Shown: positions 22,215 through 31,986 of the stretch, one piece after another
How positions within the stretch are numbered: position 1 is the stretch's first letter
How the letters are laid out: each line of letters opens with the position of its first letter
Assembly: GCA_039583875.1 (NCBI GenBank)
Contig: CM077167.1
Location: 146,585,010 to 146,649,009 of the forward strand
Length of the DNA stretch: 64,000 nucleotides
Source of the DNA: Platanthera guangdongensis
Taxonomy: Eukaryota > Streptophyta > Magnoliopsida > Asparagales > Orchidaceae
Direction of reading: 5' to 3'
Translations under genes and position numbers: made by a program
Notes under the pieces: generated by a model
The model's input: the letters and a program-made list of their open reading frames with translations, nothing else
Databases searched by the model: none
Told to the model about the DNA's origin: nothing

Positions 22215-22652
22215 AGAAGGCAGAGATCCGCTACCCCATCCTCGAAAAGTTAGCTTATGCTTTGGTCGTCTCGGCAAGGAAGCTCCGGCCGTATTTTCAA
22301 GCGCACTCGATTAGTATGGTGACCGACTATCCTCTTCGCAAGATCTTTGAAGGGGTAGAGCACTCTGGAAGACTTACCAAGTGGTCCATCGAACTAAGCG
22401 AGTTCGACATCTCTTTCATTCCGAGACTCTCCATTAAGGCGCAAGCAATGACGGACTTTCGGGCGGACTATGTTATTGAAGTCGAGGAGGGGGAGCCTCA
22501 GCCACAGGAAGCATGAAAGATGATGGTTGATGGGGCCTCAGGAAAGCATTCCTTTAGGGGAGGAGTGGTGCTGATAAGCCGCCAGGGAGTCGCGATAGAG
22601 TAGGCAGTGGCTTACCACTTTCTGGTGACCAACAACCAAGCAGAGTATGTGT
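22211..22652 (+). pseudogene. Dual RNase H remnant (gypsy RNase H plus archaeal-type RNase H)
   Basis: 22211-22516 encodes the end of the ordinary gypsy RNase H (RYPILEKLAYALVVSARKL.., FIPRLSIKAQAMTDF). Immediately after it the frame reads VDGASGKHSFRGGVVL..TNNQAEY, the start of a second, archaeal-type RNase H, with a TAG in between. This doubling is a diagnostic feature of Tat elements. The second domain is cut off at about 22652 by foreign sequence. Confidence 0.8.
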
Positions 22653-23035
22653 AACGCCCCCATTCGTCACATGACATATAACGGTGGGTCCGGCCGGGGC
22701 CCTATGCCATAGGTCACAGACAAGTGACAGAATTACTTATCGTGATCAAATTCGATTCGTATCCTTAACCCAATCCATTCTAGCGCAACATTTTCCAGTT
22801 GTATGAACTCAACTCCATGAATGTCCACTAATACATAAATGTCACATTTATATATATAACCAAACCAGGAATGTATACAGCCCACACACACATGGCCTTA
22901 AGGCCTTACAGGTTTCTCTTTTTTATATATATACAGGTTCATACATCGGCACGCAGGCCGGCCACACATGAAATCCAACCACGGGTCACTTGGCCTTCAA
23001 GGGCCTTAGCAGCAAGCTTTCAATCCGTTCATGTC
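22653..23035 (+). other. Foreign segment replacing the rest of RNase H and most of integrase
   Basis: About 385 bp beginning TGTAACGCCCCCATTCG, like the start of a chromovirus LTR, and unrelated to Tat coding sequence. Tat reading resumes after it in the middle of integrase (FASVHHPRSNGQ). More than 1 kb of pol is therefore missing. It is probably a deletion filled by an LTR fragment. No matching second boundary or target duplication was found. Confidence 0.5.
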
Positions 23036-23664
23036 ATTTCAAGCCGCAGCACCTCATGTTTGCCTCTGTCCACCACCCCCGGAGCAACGGCCAGGTGGAA
23101 GCGGCAAACAAGATTATTGTGAACCTGCTCAAGAAGAAGGTGGAAAATTTAAGGGGAAATTGGGTGGAGCAGCTCCCCTCGGTCCTGTGGGCCTTGCGAA
23201 CGACCCCGAACACGACCACCGGAGAGACCCCCTTCAAGCTTTCTCATGGGTATGAGGCGGTCCTACCAGTGGAGTTCGAGGTTCAGTCCCCGTGGGTCAC
23301 AACCACAAGCGAAGGAGACGAGACGTGGACGTTGGAGAACGAGGAGGGGATACGCCTCTCGCTGGACATGGTAGAAGAGCTGCGGGATGTTGCAGCAATC
23401 CGACAAGAAGAGATCAAGCTGCGGATGGCCAAGTATTTCGATAAGCATATCAGGATTAAGCAATTCACCAAAGAAGATTTCATGCTAATGAAGGTTGATG
23501 CAGCAGGAATGTCAGCCCCCGTGGGCAAGCTCAGCCCGAGCTGGGAAAGGCCTTACATAGTAAAGAAGGTCCTTGAAGCAGGATGCTACTACCTCCAAGA
23601 CGTGGAGGGGAGGACCCTGAGCCACAGTTGGAGCGGCGATGACCTCAAACGCTTCTACCCGTGA
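23036..23664 (+). pseudogene. Tat integrase C-terminal half
   Basis: An open frame of about 208 codons from FASVHHPRSNGQVEAANK through GETPFKLSHGYEAVLPVEF to SHSWSGDDLKRFYP and a stop. The glutamate of the DDE core lies in NGQVEAANK; both catalytic aspartates are lost with the missing upstream part. The final phrase HSWSGDDLKRFYP is close to the usual C-terminus of Tat polyproteins, so the true pol end is reached. Confidence 0.85.
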
Positions 23665-23777
23665 GAGGGAGGTGTAATTATGTGTCCAAAATCAACCTAG
23701 TTCTATTACATACGTTAACTAATTTTCATCTTGTCAATTGAACAATCCTTATGAAAATGTGTAATTATGTGTTTTGC

Positions 23778-25240
23778 ACTACCCCGAGCTAGGCTTGGCC
23801 CCAGGTAGACCCGCTGCGCAGGCTCTAATCTAGCTGGCAGGTCCGAAGGGTCGCCTGTGGGGGATAGGTCTTGTTTGTGGAAACTTCATCGACACCCCGA
23901 GCTAGGCTCGACCCCAAGTAGACCCGCTGTGCAGGCTCTCATCTAGCTGGCATGTCCGAAGGCTCGCCTGTGGGGGATAGGTCTTGTTTGAGGAAACTTT
24001 ATCGACACCCCGAGCTAGGCTCGACTCCAGGTAGACCCTCTGCGCATGCTCTCATCTAGCTGGCAGGTCCGAAGGCTCGCCTATGGGGGATAGGTCTTGT
24101 TTGTGGAAACTTCATCGACACCCAGAGCTAGGCTCGACCCCAGGTAGACCCGCTGCGCAGGCTCTCATCTAGCTGGCAGATTCGAAAGCTCGCCTGTGGA
24201 AGATAGGTCTTGTTTGTGGAAACTTCATCGACACCCCGAGCTAGGCTCGGCCCCAGGTAGACCCGCTGCACAGGTTCTCATCTAGCTGGCAGGTCTGAAG
24301 GCTCGCTTGTGGGGGATAGGTCTTGTTTGTGAAAACTTCATCGACAACCCGAGCTACGCTCGGCCTCAGGTAGACCCGCTGCGCAAGCTCTCATCTAGCT
24401 GGCAGGTCCGAAGGCGTGCCTGTGGGGGATAGGTCTTGTTTGTGGGAACTTCATCGACACCCTGAGTTAGGCTCGACCCCAGGTAGACCCGCTGCACAGG
24501 CTGTCATCTAGCTGGCAGTTCCGAAGGCTCGCCTGTGGGGGATAGGTCTTGTTTGTGGAAACTTCATCGACACCCCGAGCTAGGCTCGGCCCATGGTAGA
24601 CCCGCTGCGCAGGCTCTCATCTAGCTGACAGGTCCGAAGGCTCGCTTGTAGGGGATAGGTCTTGTTTGTGGAAACTTCATCGACACCCCGAGCTAGGCTC
24701 GACCCCAGGTAGACCCGCTGCGCAGGCTCTCATCTACCTGACAGGTCCGAAGGCTCGCCTGTGGGGGATAGGTCTTGTTTGTGGAAACTTCATCGATACC
24801 CCGAGCTAGGCTCGGCCCCAGGTAGATCCGCTGCGCAGGCTCTCATCTAGCTAGCAGGTCCGAAGGCTCGCCTGTGGGGGATAGGTCTTGTTTGTGGAAA
24901 CTTCATCGACACCCCGAGCTAGGCTTGGCCCCAGGTAGACCCACTGCACAGGCTCTTATCTAGCTGGCAGGTCCAAAGGCTCGCCTGTGGGGGATAGGTC
25001 TTGTTTGTGGAAACTTCATCGACACCCCAAGCTAGGCTCGGCCCCAGGTAGACCCGCTACGCAGGCTCTCGTCTAGCGGGCATGTCCGAAGGCTCGCCTG
25101 TGGGGGAAAGGCTTGGTTTTTGGTTCTTGGTCCTTGGTTACTTTTGCACTACCCCGAGCTCAGCTCGGCCGCAGGTAGACCCGAGGCGCAGGCTCTCATC
25201 TAGCTGGCAGGTCCGAAGGCTCGCCTGTAGGAGGGAAGTT
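23778..25240 (+). repeat. 113-bp tandem array, about 13 copies
   Basis: The phrase gacaccccgagctagg recurs at 23891, 24004, 24117 and 24230, giving a strict 113-bp period; units carry scattered substitutions. The array starts about 110 bp after the Tat pol stop and lies in the untranslated 3' region. It is related to the 108-bp array at 31987-33190 through ccaggtagacccgctgcgca and ggctcgcctgtggggg. It has no coding potential beyond repeat artefacts. Confidence 0.95.
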
Positions 25241-25873
25241 TTTGATCCTGGGAGACACTTCGACTCGGATGTTCTAAGCGGGGCAAGAAACACACCCGGA
25301 ACATGGAATAAAGAGAGGTAGGATCCCTTCAGGCAGGAGAGATCTCAGCGAGGGGAGGTGTCGGCTAGGAAGAGGTCTCGGCCAGAGGAGGTCTCGGCCG
25401 GGAGGTCTCCGCCAAGGGGATCTCGCCAAAGAAAGTTCCCGACAGGAGGGCTCCTGACAAAGGATCCTTGGTCAGACAGTGGGAAGTGCTAGGCAGAAGG
25501 CTCGGCCAGTTCGCGGAAGGTAAAGAGGGACGGTCTCCCCTTAAAAGGCCTATGGGCGATGTACCCGACAGACGGTTCTCGGCAGAACTCAGAAATGGGA
25601 CGTCTAAGCCTTGGGCTTTCTCGACAGGTTCTCGCCTATCCATCGCTAAGGGAGACAACCCTAGAGGGGCTATGGGACTCGACGGAAGCATACTTGAGAG
25701 GCATTCGGCCTCTACAGGCGTATCTACTCAAAACACTTATAACATATTTACAACGCAAAAGAAAAAAGTGGACATACAAACATTTGCAGTATTTACCATC
25801 TGTTTACTCAAAATATAATTACAAGTTTGTAGCATCTCGCTCATTACAACCAAAAGGGAAAAAAGGGGGCCCT
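25241..25873. other. Degenerate repeats and 3' flank of the antisense gene; no gene seen
   Basis: 25330-25480 consists of loose repeats of ggtctcggcc/ggtctcgcc. 25730-25860 is AT-rich and, read on the minus strand, lies directly after the stop of the antisense gene, so it probably supplies its 3' untranslated region. Confidence 0.5.
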
Positions 25874-27951
25874 TCAGGGAGATGCGCTGTATCCCTCCGA
25901 GCTCTCGCTTGAACTCCTGCGAGAGCTCTCGCCTGAGCCCTCCCCAGATGTCTCGCCAGCCGCGGCAAGGGATTTCGGGACATCCGAGGGCGGGGAATTG
26001 GGCGCGCCTGGGGGCTTCTGGATGGGCTCAAAGAGCCAAGGGATGAGCTGGCAAGCGGTGATGGATTTGACACTCCCGTCCAAGCCGCCTATGTCTCGCA
26101 GCGTCTCCAGGGTCAGCCTGACCATCGCTTGAGCGTTGGCCTGCAGGAGCTCGTCGATGTCGTATTTTGAGTAGTGGTGGCTCCTCAGCCTTTCGTCCAG
26201 CGAAGGAGGAGGCGGGACCATAGTCACCTCCATGCGCCGGAGCTGGTCCTTCAGTAGGTCGTTCTCGTATCGTATCTGGGCTAGCTCCGTGCGAAGCGCC
26301 ACGGCCTGAGCGGAGTCCTGCGTAAAGAGCGGTCAGTATGGGAGGAAAAAGGTCGAAATCTACGGTAGCGAGAGCAAATGTCGTGAAAGGTCTCACTTAC
26401 CTCTTCCGCCGGGCGCAAGGACAACAATTGCTTAGCATCTGCCAGATCTATCTTCAGGGCAGTCTCCTGAGCCACTGCCTCCTCCCTTGCCTTGAGCATG
26501 TCTTGAAAGTTGTGGTCGATAGTGATAATTTGATGTGCGCACATGTGCGCAAGCTCGGTCCCGCGCATCAGGGCCCGGGTGGAGTCGTAGGCCAGGAGCC
26601 GGGTGGTCATTTTATCGTAGAGGCCGGCGTTCTCCCGGCTATAAAGTCCGTAACCCAAGGAGAAGGCCTCGCTGGTGACTTGCTCTTGCTCCGCCCAGCT
26701 GGGTAGAAGAGACGAGATCGAGACCCTATTGGTCTCAGGATCCCACTGAAGCAGCGATTTATTTTCCGCATCGAGGCACTTCGTGCCAAGACCAAAATTT
26801 TGATGCCCACTCGGCACCTCTTCGGGCGGAGACTGAGCGGAGGTATCAGCGTTGACCCCCTCGCCATTTGCCCCGTTGGTGGCCGGGGGGTTCTCGGCAG
26901 GTGTCCCAGCACCACTCATGGCAGCAGCAATCTCGCTGGCAGCCTATAGGATTTCTTCAAAGGAAGGACCTGGAGTGGGAGGTCGGGAGGGCTGAACCGC
27001 TACAGCTTTCCCCTTGTCAGCAGCAGTTGTTTTGGGTCTCTTCAGCGCTTGGGGGGAAGGGACGTTAAGCTTCCGCTTCCCGACGCCGGTCGGGGGAAGT
27101 GGGGCTAGCTCGTCCCAACAATCTTGGGTCGCGGACTTCATGAGAGCCAGCGGATCTCTCGCGGCCGGGCTCTCGGCAGCCTGAGCCTCGGCGAAGGGTT
27201 AGTGAAAGGTGATCTTACGCTCTCTTGCAAAGGCGACAACACTGAACACTAAATCTTAAAACAGGGAATAGCAAGTCAAAGGCGAGACCAAACCTTCGCC
27301 CGGGGGCACGGGGAGGAGCGAATCGACGCCCCGCCGAAGGAACTAGACGTCGAAATCCTTAGTTCCGAAGAACTCAAGGAGGGCGCTCTCGCGCGAGCCC
27401 AGGGAGGGCGGCTTATAGGCGGCATCCTCGTACTGAATGGGCGCGAGAGGAACATTGCCGAAGTCGCCGGAAATGAAAACGAACTTCTCACCCCAGTGAT
27501 GGTGCTTATTGGCGAGACCGGTGGTCCTGAGCAGCTACCCCGAGAAGAAGACCACCCCTCCCTTAGCGCGGAAGGTAAACAACTTCCGGAAGATGGGGAG
27601 GCTGAACTTGATCCTCTCGGATCACATGTAGCAGATGAACGACACAAGGATTGCGATCGAGTTAGGATTCAGCTGCGCGGGAACCACTCTATAATACTGG
27701 AGGGCCTGGCGCATCTCTGGCCAGAGGGGGAGGCGGAAGCCCGCCTCGAAGTGATCAAGGGGAATGGTGAGTTCCCCCTCCCCCGCAGTGTTCACCCTGT
27801 CACGATTGCCAGGGTTTCGCGCGGTGAAGCCGGTGGAAATGTAGCGGGACTTGATCAGCTGGTACTCCTCCGGGGTTACGCTGCAAAGGGGGAACTGGTG
27901 CTTCTTGAAGGCTTCCGTGCAATTGGAGCATCCCTCGTTTCCTCCTGGCAT
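25874..27951 (-). pseudogene. Antisense accessory gene 1, Transposase_28-like, multi-exon
   Basis: Minus-strand gene inside the plus-strand Tat element. Exon 1 (27951 to about 27294) starts MPGGNEGCSNC and contains DHFEAGFRLPLWPEM and VVPAQLNPNSIAILVSFI, which match the 'putative gypsy-type transposon' domain (Pfam Transposase_28) known from extra ORFs of Tat elements. The function is unknown. In-frame stops: TGA 27622-27624, TAG 27535-27537, TAG 27343-27345. Exon 2 runs from about 27182 to 26401 with one TAG (26944-26946). Exon 3 (26317-25874) ends in a Ser/Glu-rich tail. The 83-bp intron 26318-26400 has GTAAGT..CAG borders and joins RPAEE to DSAQA in frame. The first intron's borders are uncertain. 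A TATA box lies about 175 bp upstream of the ATG. Confidence 0.7.
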
Positions 27952-28123
27952 TGTGCTTGTGGGATTAAGGACGAAGTCTTAAGAAAAGAGGCCAGAGCGA
28001 AAGCTAAGCGAGAATGGGAGAAGGAAGTGGAAGCAAGTAGGAGTTCTCGGCAAGCCGCGAAAGCAACGAAGAAAAAAGAAAAGGTTCCGGATCGGAGAAA
28101 TAAATACGGTGGGTGGACCCCCC

Positions 28124-28132
28124 CTATTTATA
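28124..28132 (-). promoter_or_regulatory. TATA box of antisense gene 1
   Basis: On the minus strand TATAAATAG is followed by a G-run and a GA-rich leader, about 175 bp upstream of the first ATG. The gap 28133-28552 between the two antisense genes shows no coding sequence. Confidence 0.6.
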
Positions 28133-28552
28133 GAAAATCGTGATCGTAATGGTTATTCCCAAAAAGGCGGCGGGGGTACAGTCGTCACGCCCTAAGTCGG
28201 CGACGCCTCGGTTTCCCGCCCATGTTGACAGCAACTGACCGACAAATCTGATTAGCACAGGCATTTTGAGATGACATGCGACAAGCGAATCTAGCGGATG
28301 CCGGAGTCACTCTCACCGAGCGAGAGCCGAATAAAAAATAATAATGACAAGTTATAAGTTAGACTGATAAAAAAACAGCATGATACATTAGGGAAGGGGA
28401 AGGCCGGGGGGTAAGAGAGGGTGAGACTTCGCGAATCAATAAGGTTCCCACCACCATCGTCCTCGTTCTCGCCGCGTAGTCCTCGGTGGCGCCAGCGGGT
28501 TGAAATAGGACGATAGGACGGTGCATCCTAGGTTGATTCGGCGGGCCTGGTC

Positions 28553-29798
28553 TCAGATCCGCGCGATACACCTCTCGGGAGAAGACTCGGTGGTAGGCCC
28601 ACCTGGCTGCTCCGTCTCGCCTAGGAAGTAGTCTTGCTCCAGAGCCTCCAGACTCTGCTCCACCGATTCGCGGAACTCTCTCGCCACAGAGCCATGGGCC
28701 CGCTCCCTCCATACAAGCTTCGACAGGACGGTCGCAACCCTCTTCCCCTGCCCCTTAGCGCTCCCGACACCTTTCAAGATTTCCTCCATCTCGTCAGACG
28801 AAGGGAGGAGGGAGCTCTCGCCGTCCTCACCCTCTCTATCTTCATCGTCATCTTCATCTTCATCTTCTACGTCAGCTACCGACCGCGAGCCCGGATCCCC
28901 TAGCAAGAGAGTTCCATGGTCATGACGAGAGCTAAGCAATGACTATAATAAGCATCTCGCATACCTGCAGTAGGACGAGAATCGCCAGTCGACAGCAGAC
29001 GAGAAGGCCCGGACCCCTCCGCAGTTCCATAAAGGAGGTGGAGCGGCTTTCCTCTCCCCGGGGGGAAGAGTTTACGGGTGGTGATCCCGGCTTGGCCGGA
29101 AGCAGGGGGAGTTGTCCTGTCCCGCAGGATGGCTGGCATCCTGGGAAGCTAAAGCGGATTCGATAGCCACTCCTCCTGCCGGTAGGGTGGGACTAGCCGC
29201 AGGGGCAGACAAGTTAGCGGCCCTTGCTTCATTTTCCCGGGTGGCGAGACCCGGTTTGGCGGAAGCTGCTGCTGCGAAAAGTCAATTCAGCAAACTGAGA
29301 CTGAGTTAGGAGTGATAGGCTGGAAAAGATACCTACAGTTCTCGGGGGGTCAGTTGGAGGAGCGACCTCCGAGACCCGCGGTTGATTCTCAGGAGGATGA
29401 GGTGACGAGTCTGAGGGCTCCTGCGGGGACCTGACGTCATCATCTTGGGCCGTTTCCTATGAGAAGTATAGTGTTAGTTGTTAATCCTCTTGTGTAAACA
29501 GCTCGTGGTTTCGATGATCAACAAGTCAGAGACATACCTTCAGCAGAGAAGGATCATCCACACGGCTTGGGGTCGGGGTAGGCGAGCCCCTGTTCTCGTG
29601 AGACAGGTCTCGCTGGACCACCTTCGCCCTCTTCTTCTATTTCTTCTTCTTCTTTGGCTGAGAGGGCTCAGCGGCTGGCGACTTTCTCGCCAGCCAGGGG
29701 GCAACCAAAGCACTATTAGCCTTGGCTCGTGCCTGGGCCGCATTGATACGGTCTTGGAGGTCCTGCGGGAGCAGTTTGTCAACTCGCTTGGAACGCAT
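28553..29798 (-). pseudogene. Antisense accessory gene 2, four-exon model, function unknown
   Basis: Four minus-strand exons fit together in phase. Exon 1: 29798-29538, starts MRSKRVDKLLPQDLQDRI, Lys-rich end, donor AAG|GTATGT. Exon 2: 29456-29333, acceptor CATAG, donor TAG|GTATCT. Exon 3: 29271-28965, donor GCAG|GTATGCG. Exon 4: 28899-28553, acceptor GCTAG, with an acidic tract VEDEDEDDDEDREGEDGE and a short helix-prone C-terminus. Exons 1-2, 2-3 and 3-4 join without frame loss at the borders. Damage is limited to a TAG at 29637-29639 and one frameshift inside exon 3. I recognise no domain; the basic-then-acidic composition suggests a nuclear protein, but that is a guess. It may be a second accessory gene of the Tat element or a captured host gene. 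Confidence 0.55.
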
Positions 29799-29861
29799 CG
29801 CAAAGATGCACGAATTCAGACAAGAGGCGGCACGGGGAGACTTACGGCCGTCTATCAGCAC

Positions 29862-29870
29862 ATATATATA
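29862..29870 (-). promoter_or_regulatory. TATA box of antisense gene 2
   Basis: On the minus strand GGCTATATATATG lies about 65 bp upstream of the ATG at 29798, a normal spacing for a plant promoter with a short leader. Confidence 0.55.
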
Positions 29871-29966
29871 GCCATAGTATGGCCCACCAAACGATTCTCT
29901 TATGACGACACGTGCTCAGCGAATACTTTTGGGTTGGACGTGTCTTTTCGAGCGCAGAGCTAGCTC

Positions 29967-29983
29967 AAAACGAGCGGGGATTG
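29967..29983 (+). other. Polypurine tract before LTR-B
   Basis: AAAACGAGCGGGGATTG ends exactly at the LTR start TGTACAACC. Almost the same tract (33431-33448) precedes LTR-A'. It would prime plus-strand DNA synthesis. Confidence 0.6.
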
Positions 29984-30683
29984 TGTACAACCACATATTC
30001 GCTGAGTGGGACCCGGAGGATTGGACTAGCTTCGGGTTAGCTTTGGGCTTCAGACCAGAAGAGCTCCCGCCTTGAAGTAGTTCCCGCCCATGAGTGAGCG
30101 GGAACGCTTGCGCTTGCGCCAAGCTTTGGAGAAGCTTCCGCTCATAAGCCAGGCGAGGCTGCTCGCGCCAGGCCTCGGCCGAGACCCGCCAATGACTAGG
30201 GGCTGGCGAGCGGGCTTCGAGTGGGGGCAAGAAGGTTCTCGTCTCAGGGTTCTCGCCGAGTGGGGCCCAAAGCTCGGGGTAAAATTACCTAATTAACCTC
30301 AAGTAAAATTACCCATACACCCCCAGGGGCTGCACTTAGTACTTTACAAACAGCAGGATTTGGCTATTGGCAGGTCAACCAAGGGTATTTCAGTAATCTC
30401 AGGTCAGCATAAGGCTATAAATAGACCCATAAGGGCTCCTTAGAAAGCAAGCTCTCATTATCCTCCAAATCTCTAGTACTTTCTGAGGAGCTCCTAGCCC
30501 AGCTTTTGGCTTTGGAGGGGAAGCTCTCAGAGATCTTCCGCGTGTGAGGTGGGACCTCCCTGCTGAGGATTTGGGTTAGTCTTAGGTCCTTTGTAACTAG
30601 TCGAGGGTCGGGGCTTGAGAGAAGTAGGTGTTGGCTGCACCCCTATTTTTGAACTCCTGTTGAGGTCAATTTTGGCTTCAACA
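29984..30683 (+). mobile_element. LTR-B, diverged middle LTR of the Tat compound
   Basis: 700 bp, TGTACAACC...GGCTTCAACA. Its last about 200 bp align with LTR-A (agcttttggctttggaggggaag against agtctttggcttgggaggggaag; gtgggacctcc; cacccct; ttttggcttcaaca) but with many substitutions, and the rest is shorter and different. It is therefore not a simple copy of LTR-A. It has a polypurine tract on its left and a primer site on its right. A TATA-like ctataaatag lies at 30414-30423. Confidence 0.75.
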
Positions 30684-30687
30684 GTTA

Positions 30688-30699
30688 TGGTGCGGTGAG
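30688..30699 (+). other. Primer-binding site after LTR-B
   Basis: TGGTGCGGTGAG, identical to the site after LTR-A at 19878-19889, four bases after the LTR end. Confidence 0.6.
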
Positions 30700-31122
30700 C
30701 GTGGAGAGTGATCAGCACAGAAAAACTCAGTCGAACGTCATGGCTATAGAAGAGGAACCAAGTGACGACCAACGTCATGTGATGAAAGAAGTCCCCTCCC
30801 ATACCCCTCTTTTCGCTCCTAACCATCCTAGCATTTCGTCTCAAATGTTTCTCAAATGCGAAAGTATAAACTCTCACAGCAAAAAGTAGCACTTAAAATA
30901 ATGTTCCACTGGCTAAAATTTTAAGGTTCGGAAATGCACAGTCAAAGGGTTGAAGTGTTAGTAATAGCATACTGGGTTCAGACTTATGCAAGACATCTAA
31001 GTTCCAGAAAACACATATTAACAGTTATTCTCAAATGTGTGTTTTAGGATGGGAGAGGTGGGAGTAAAAAGAATAGTAAAACCAAAGAGTACCACCACAT
31101 TCACGAACCATAACTAATCCAC
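30700..31122. other. Leader of the second Tat body; no recognisable gag or pol
   Basis: A 50-codon plus-strand frame starts MAIEEEPSDDQRHVMKE at 30739 and ends by 30889. It could be a gag remnant but has no motif. The remainder is AT-rich and probably intron sequence brought in with the neighbouring exon. Confidence 0.35.
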
Positions 31123-31331
31123 CTGTGCTATGGGGTTTGCTTGCGAACTTGTAGAATGAAATGCGAAGAACGAAGATGGACCAGAATTAAACTTGTAACT
31201 GTTAATTTCAGATGAATGTCCAGCACCACCAGATACATCATGACTTTCCAGCATAATAACATCCTGATTGTATTTAGCTAAAAGTGCAGCATAGCATAAC
31301 CCACCAATACCACTACCAATTACCACCACAT
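31123..31331 (-). pseudogene. Captured exon of a carotenoid-isomerase-like (CRTISO-like) oxidoreductase
   Basis: Minus-strand exon with canonical borders: GAGCAG before, CAG|GTGGAT after. It encodes VVVIGSGIGGLCYAALLAKY, then QDVIMLESHDVSGGAGHS, NSYKFNSGPSSF and SQANPIAQ. The GXGXXG dinucleotide-binding loop, the glutamate of the second strand (LES) and the SGPS block are those of the plant FAD-dependent prolycopene isomerase-like family, which isomerises carotenoids in plastids. Phase fits: the exon starts with the last two bases of the Asp codon that usually precedes VVVIG. No neighbouring exon of that gene was found. Because it sits between a Tat primer site and the 3' array, it looks captured by the element, in antisense orientation. 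Confidence 0.75.
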
Positions 31332-31986
31332 CTGCTCATAACTCCTCTGAACATTTGTCATGATTAAGCAAAGTGATGTTTGCTATAAGTGAAATAGAAG
31401 CATAATTTCGGTTTTTAGATTTATATAGGAAAAATTAGCAGACAACTAACTACTAAAGGCTCAATCGTTCACCCTCCCATGACAAGCATACTTATGAATA
31501 TGAAGTGAAGAATACTTACTGTATTACCACGGAACACCGGGCGGGTAAAGTGATGTGTATAATGAACCAAGTAAAGATTATTTACCGTGTTCCTCTTAAT
31601 TGAAATCCTACTTGAGGTTGGTTGTTAGTACATTATTTATAAATCTCTAATTGCAAGTATAGCCATGAGAGCCTAATACATCGATAAAGTTATAAGATTT
31701 TATTCTATAAAAAAATACCAAATGTGATAAGATATGAGAACTGGAATTTTAAATTATGATTTGATTTTGAATAGTGAAACAAGAAAGATATATGTAAATC
31801 ACATAGGATATTCTATCCTGGAGATCAAAACATGCCTTAGGGACAATATTATATGATCGACCCTGGTTCTCAGGAGGGTGGACGTAGCGGGTAGAGGTGC
31901 CTCGTGTCGGACTTTGGCTTAATTGACCGGGTTAACAGTTCTTTTGAGTTATTTGTTTACCTTTATGTTTACTTTATATTTATGTT
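31332..31986. other. AT-rich sequence beside the captured exon; no gene seen
   Basis: No frame with recognisable content. The part next to the exon is probably the host gene's intron. From about 31860 the sequence becomes GC-richer and passes into the tandem array. Confidence 0.4.

Noticed and set aside
27496..28143. 215-codon plus-strand ORF
   Set aside because: It is the complement of antisense gene 1, which has a recognisable domain, splice sites and a TATA box; the plus-strand product has no recognisable motif.
29984..30683. Plain 3' LTR of the left Tat body
   Set aside because: It is too diverged from LTR-A and is followed by a primer site instead of the TTTGG duplication, which occurs only after LTR-A'.
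31114..31329. Intact functional oxidoreductase gene
   Set aside because: Only one exon's worth of sequence with splice borders; no other exons in about 1 kb on either side and retrotransposon sequence all around.
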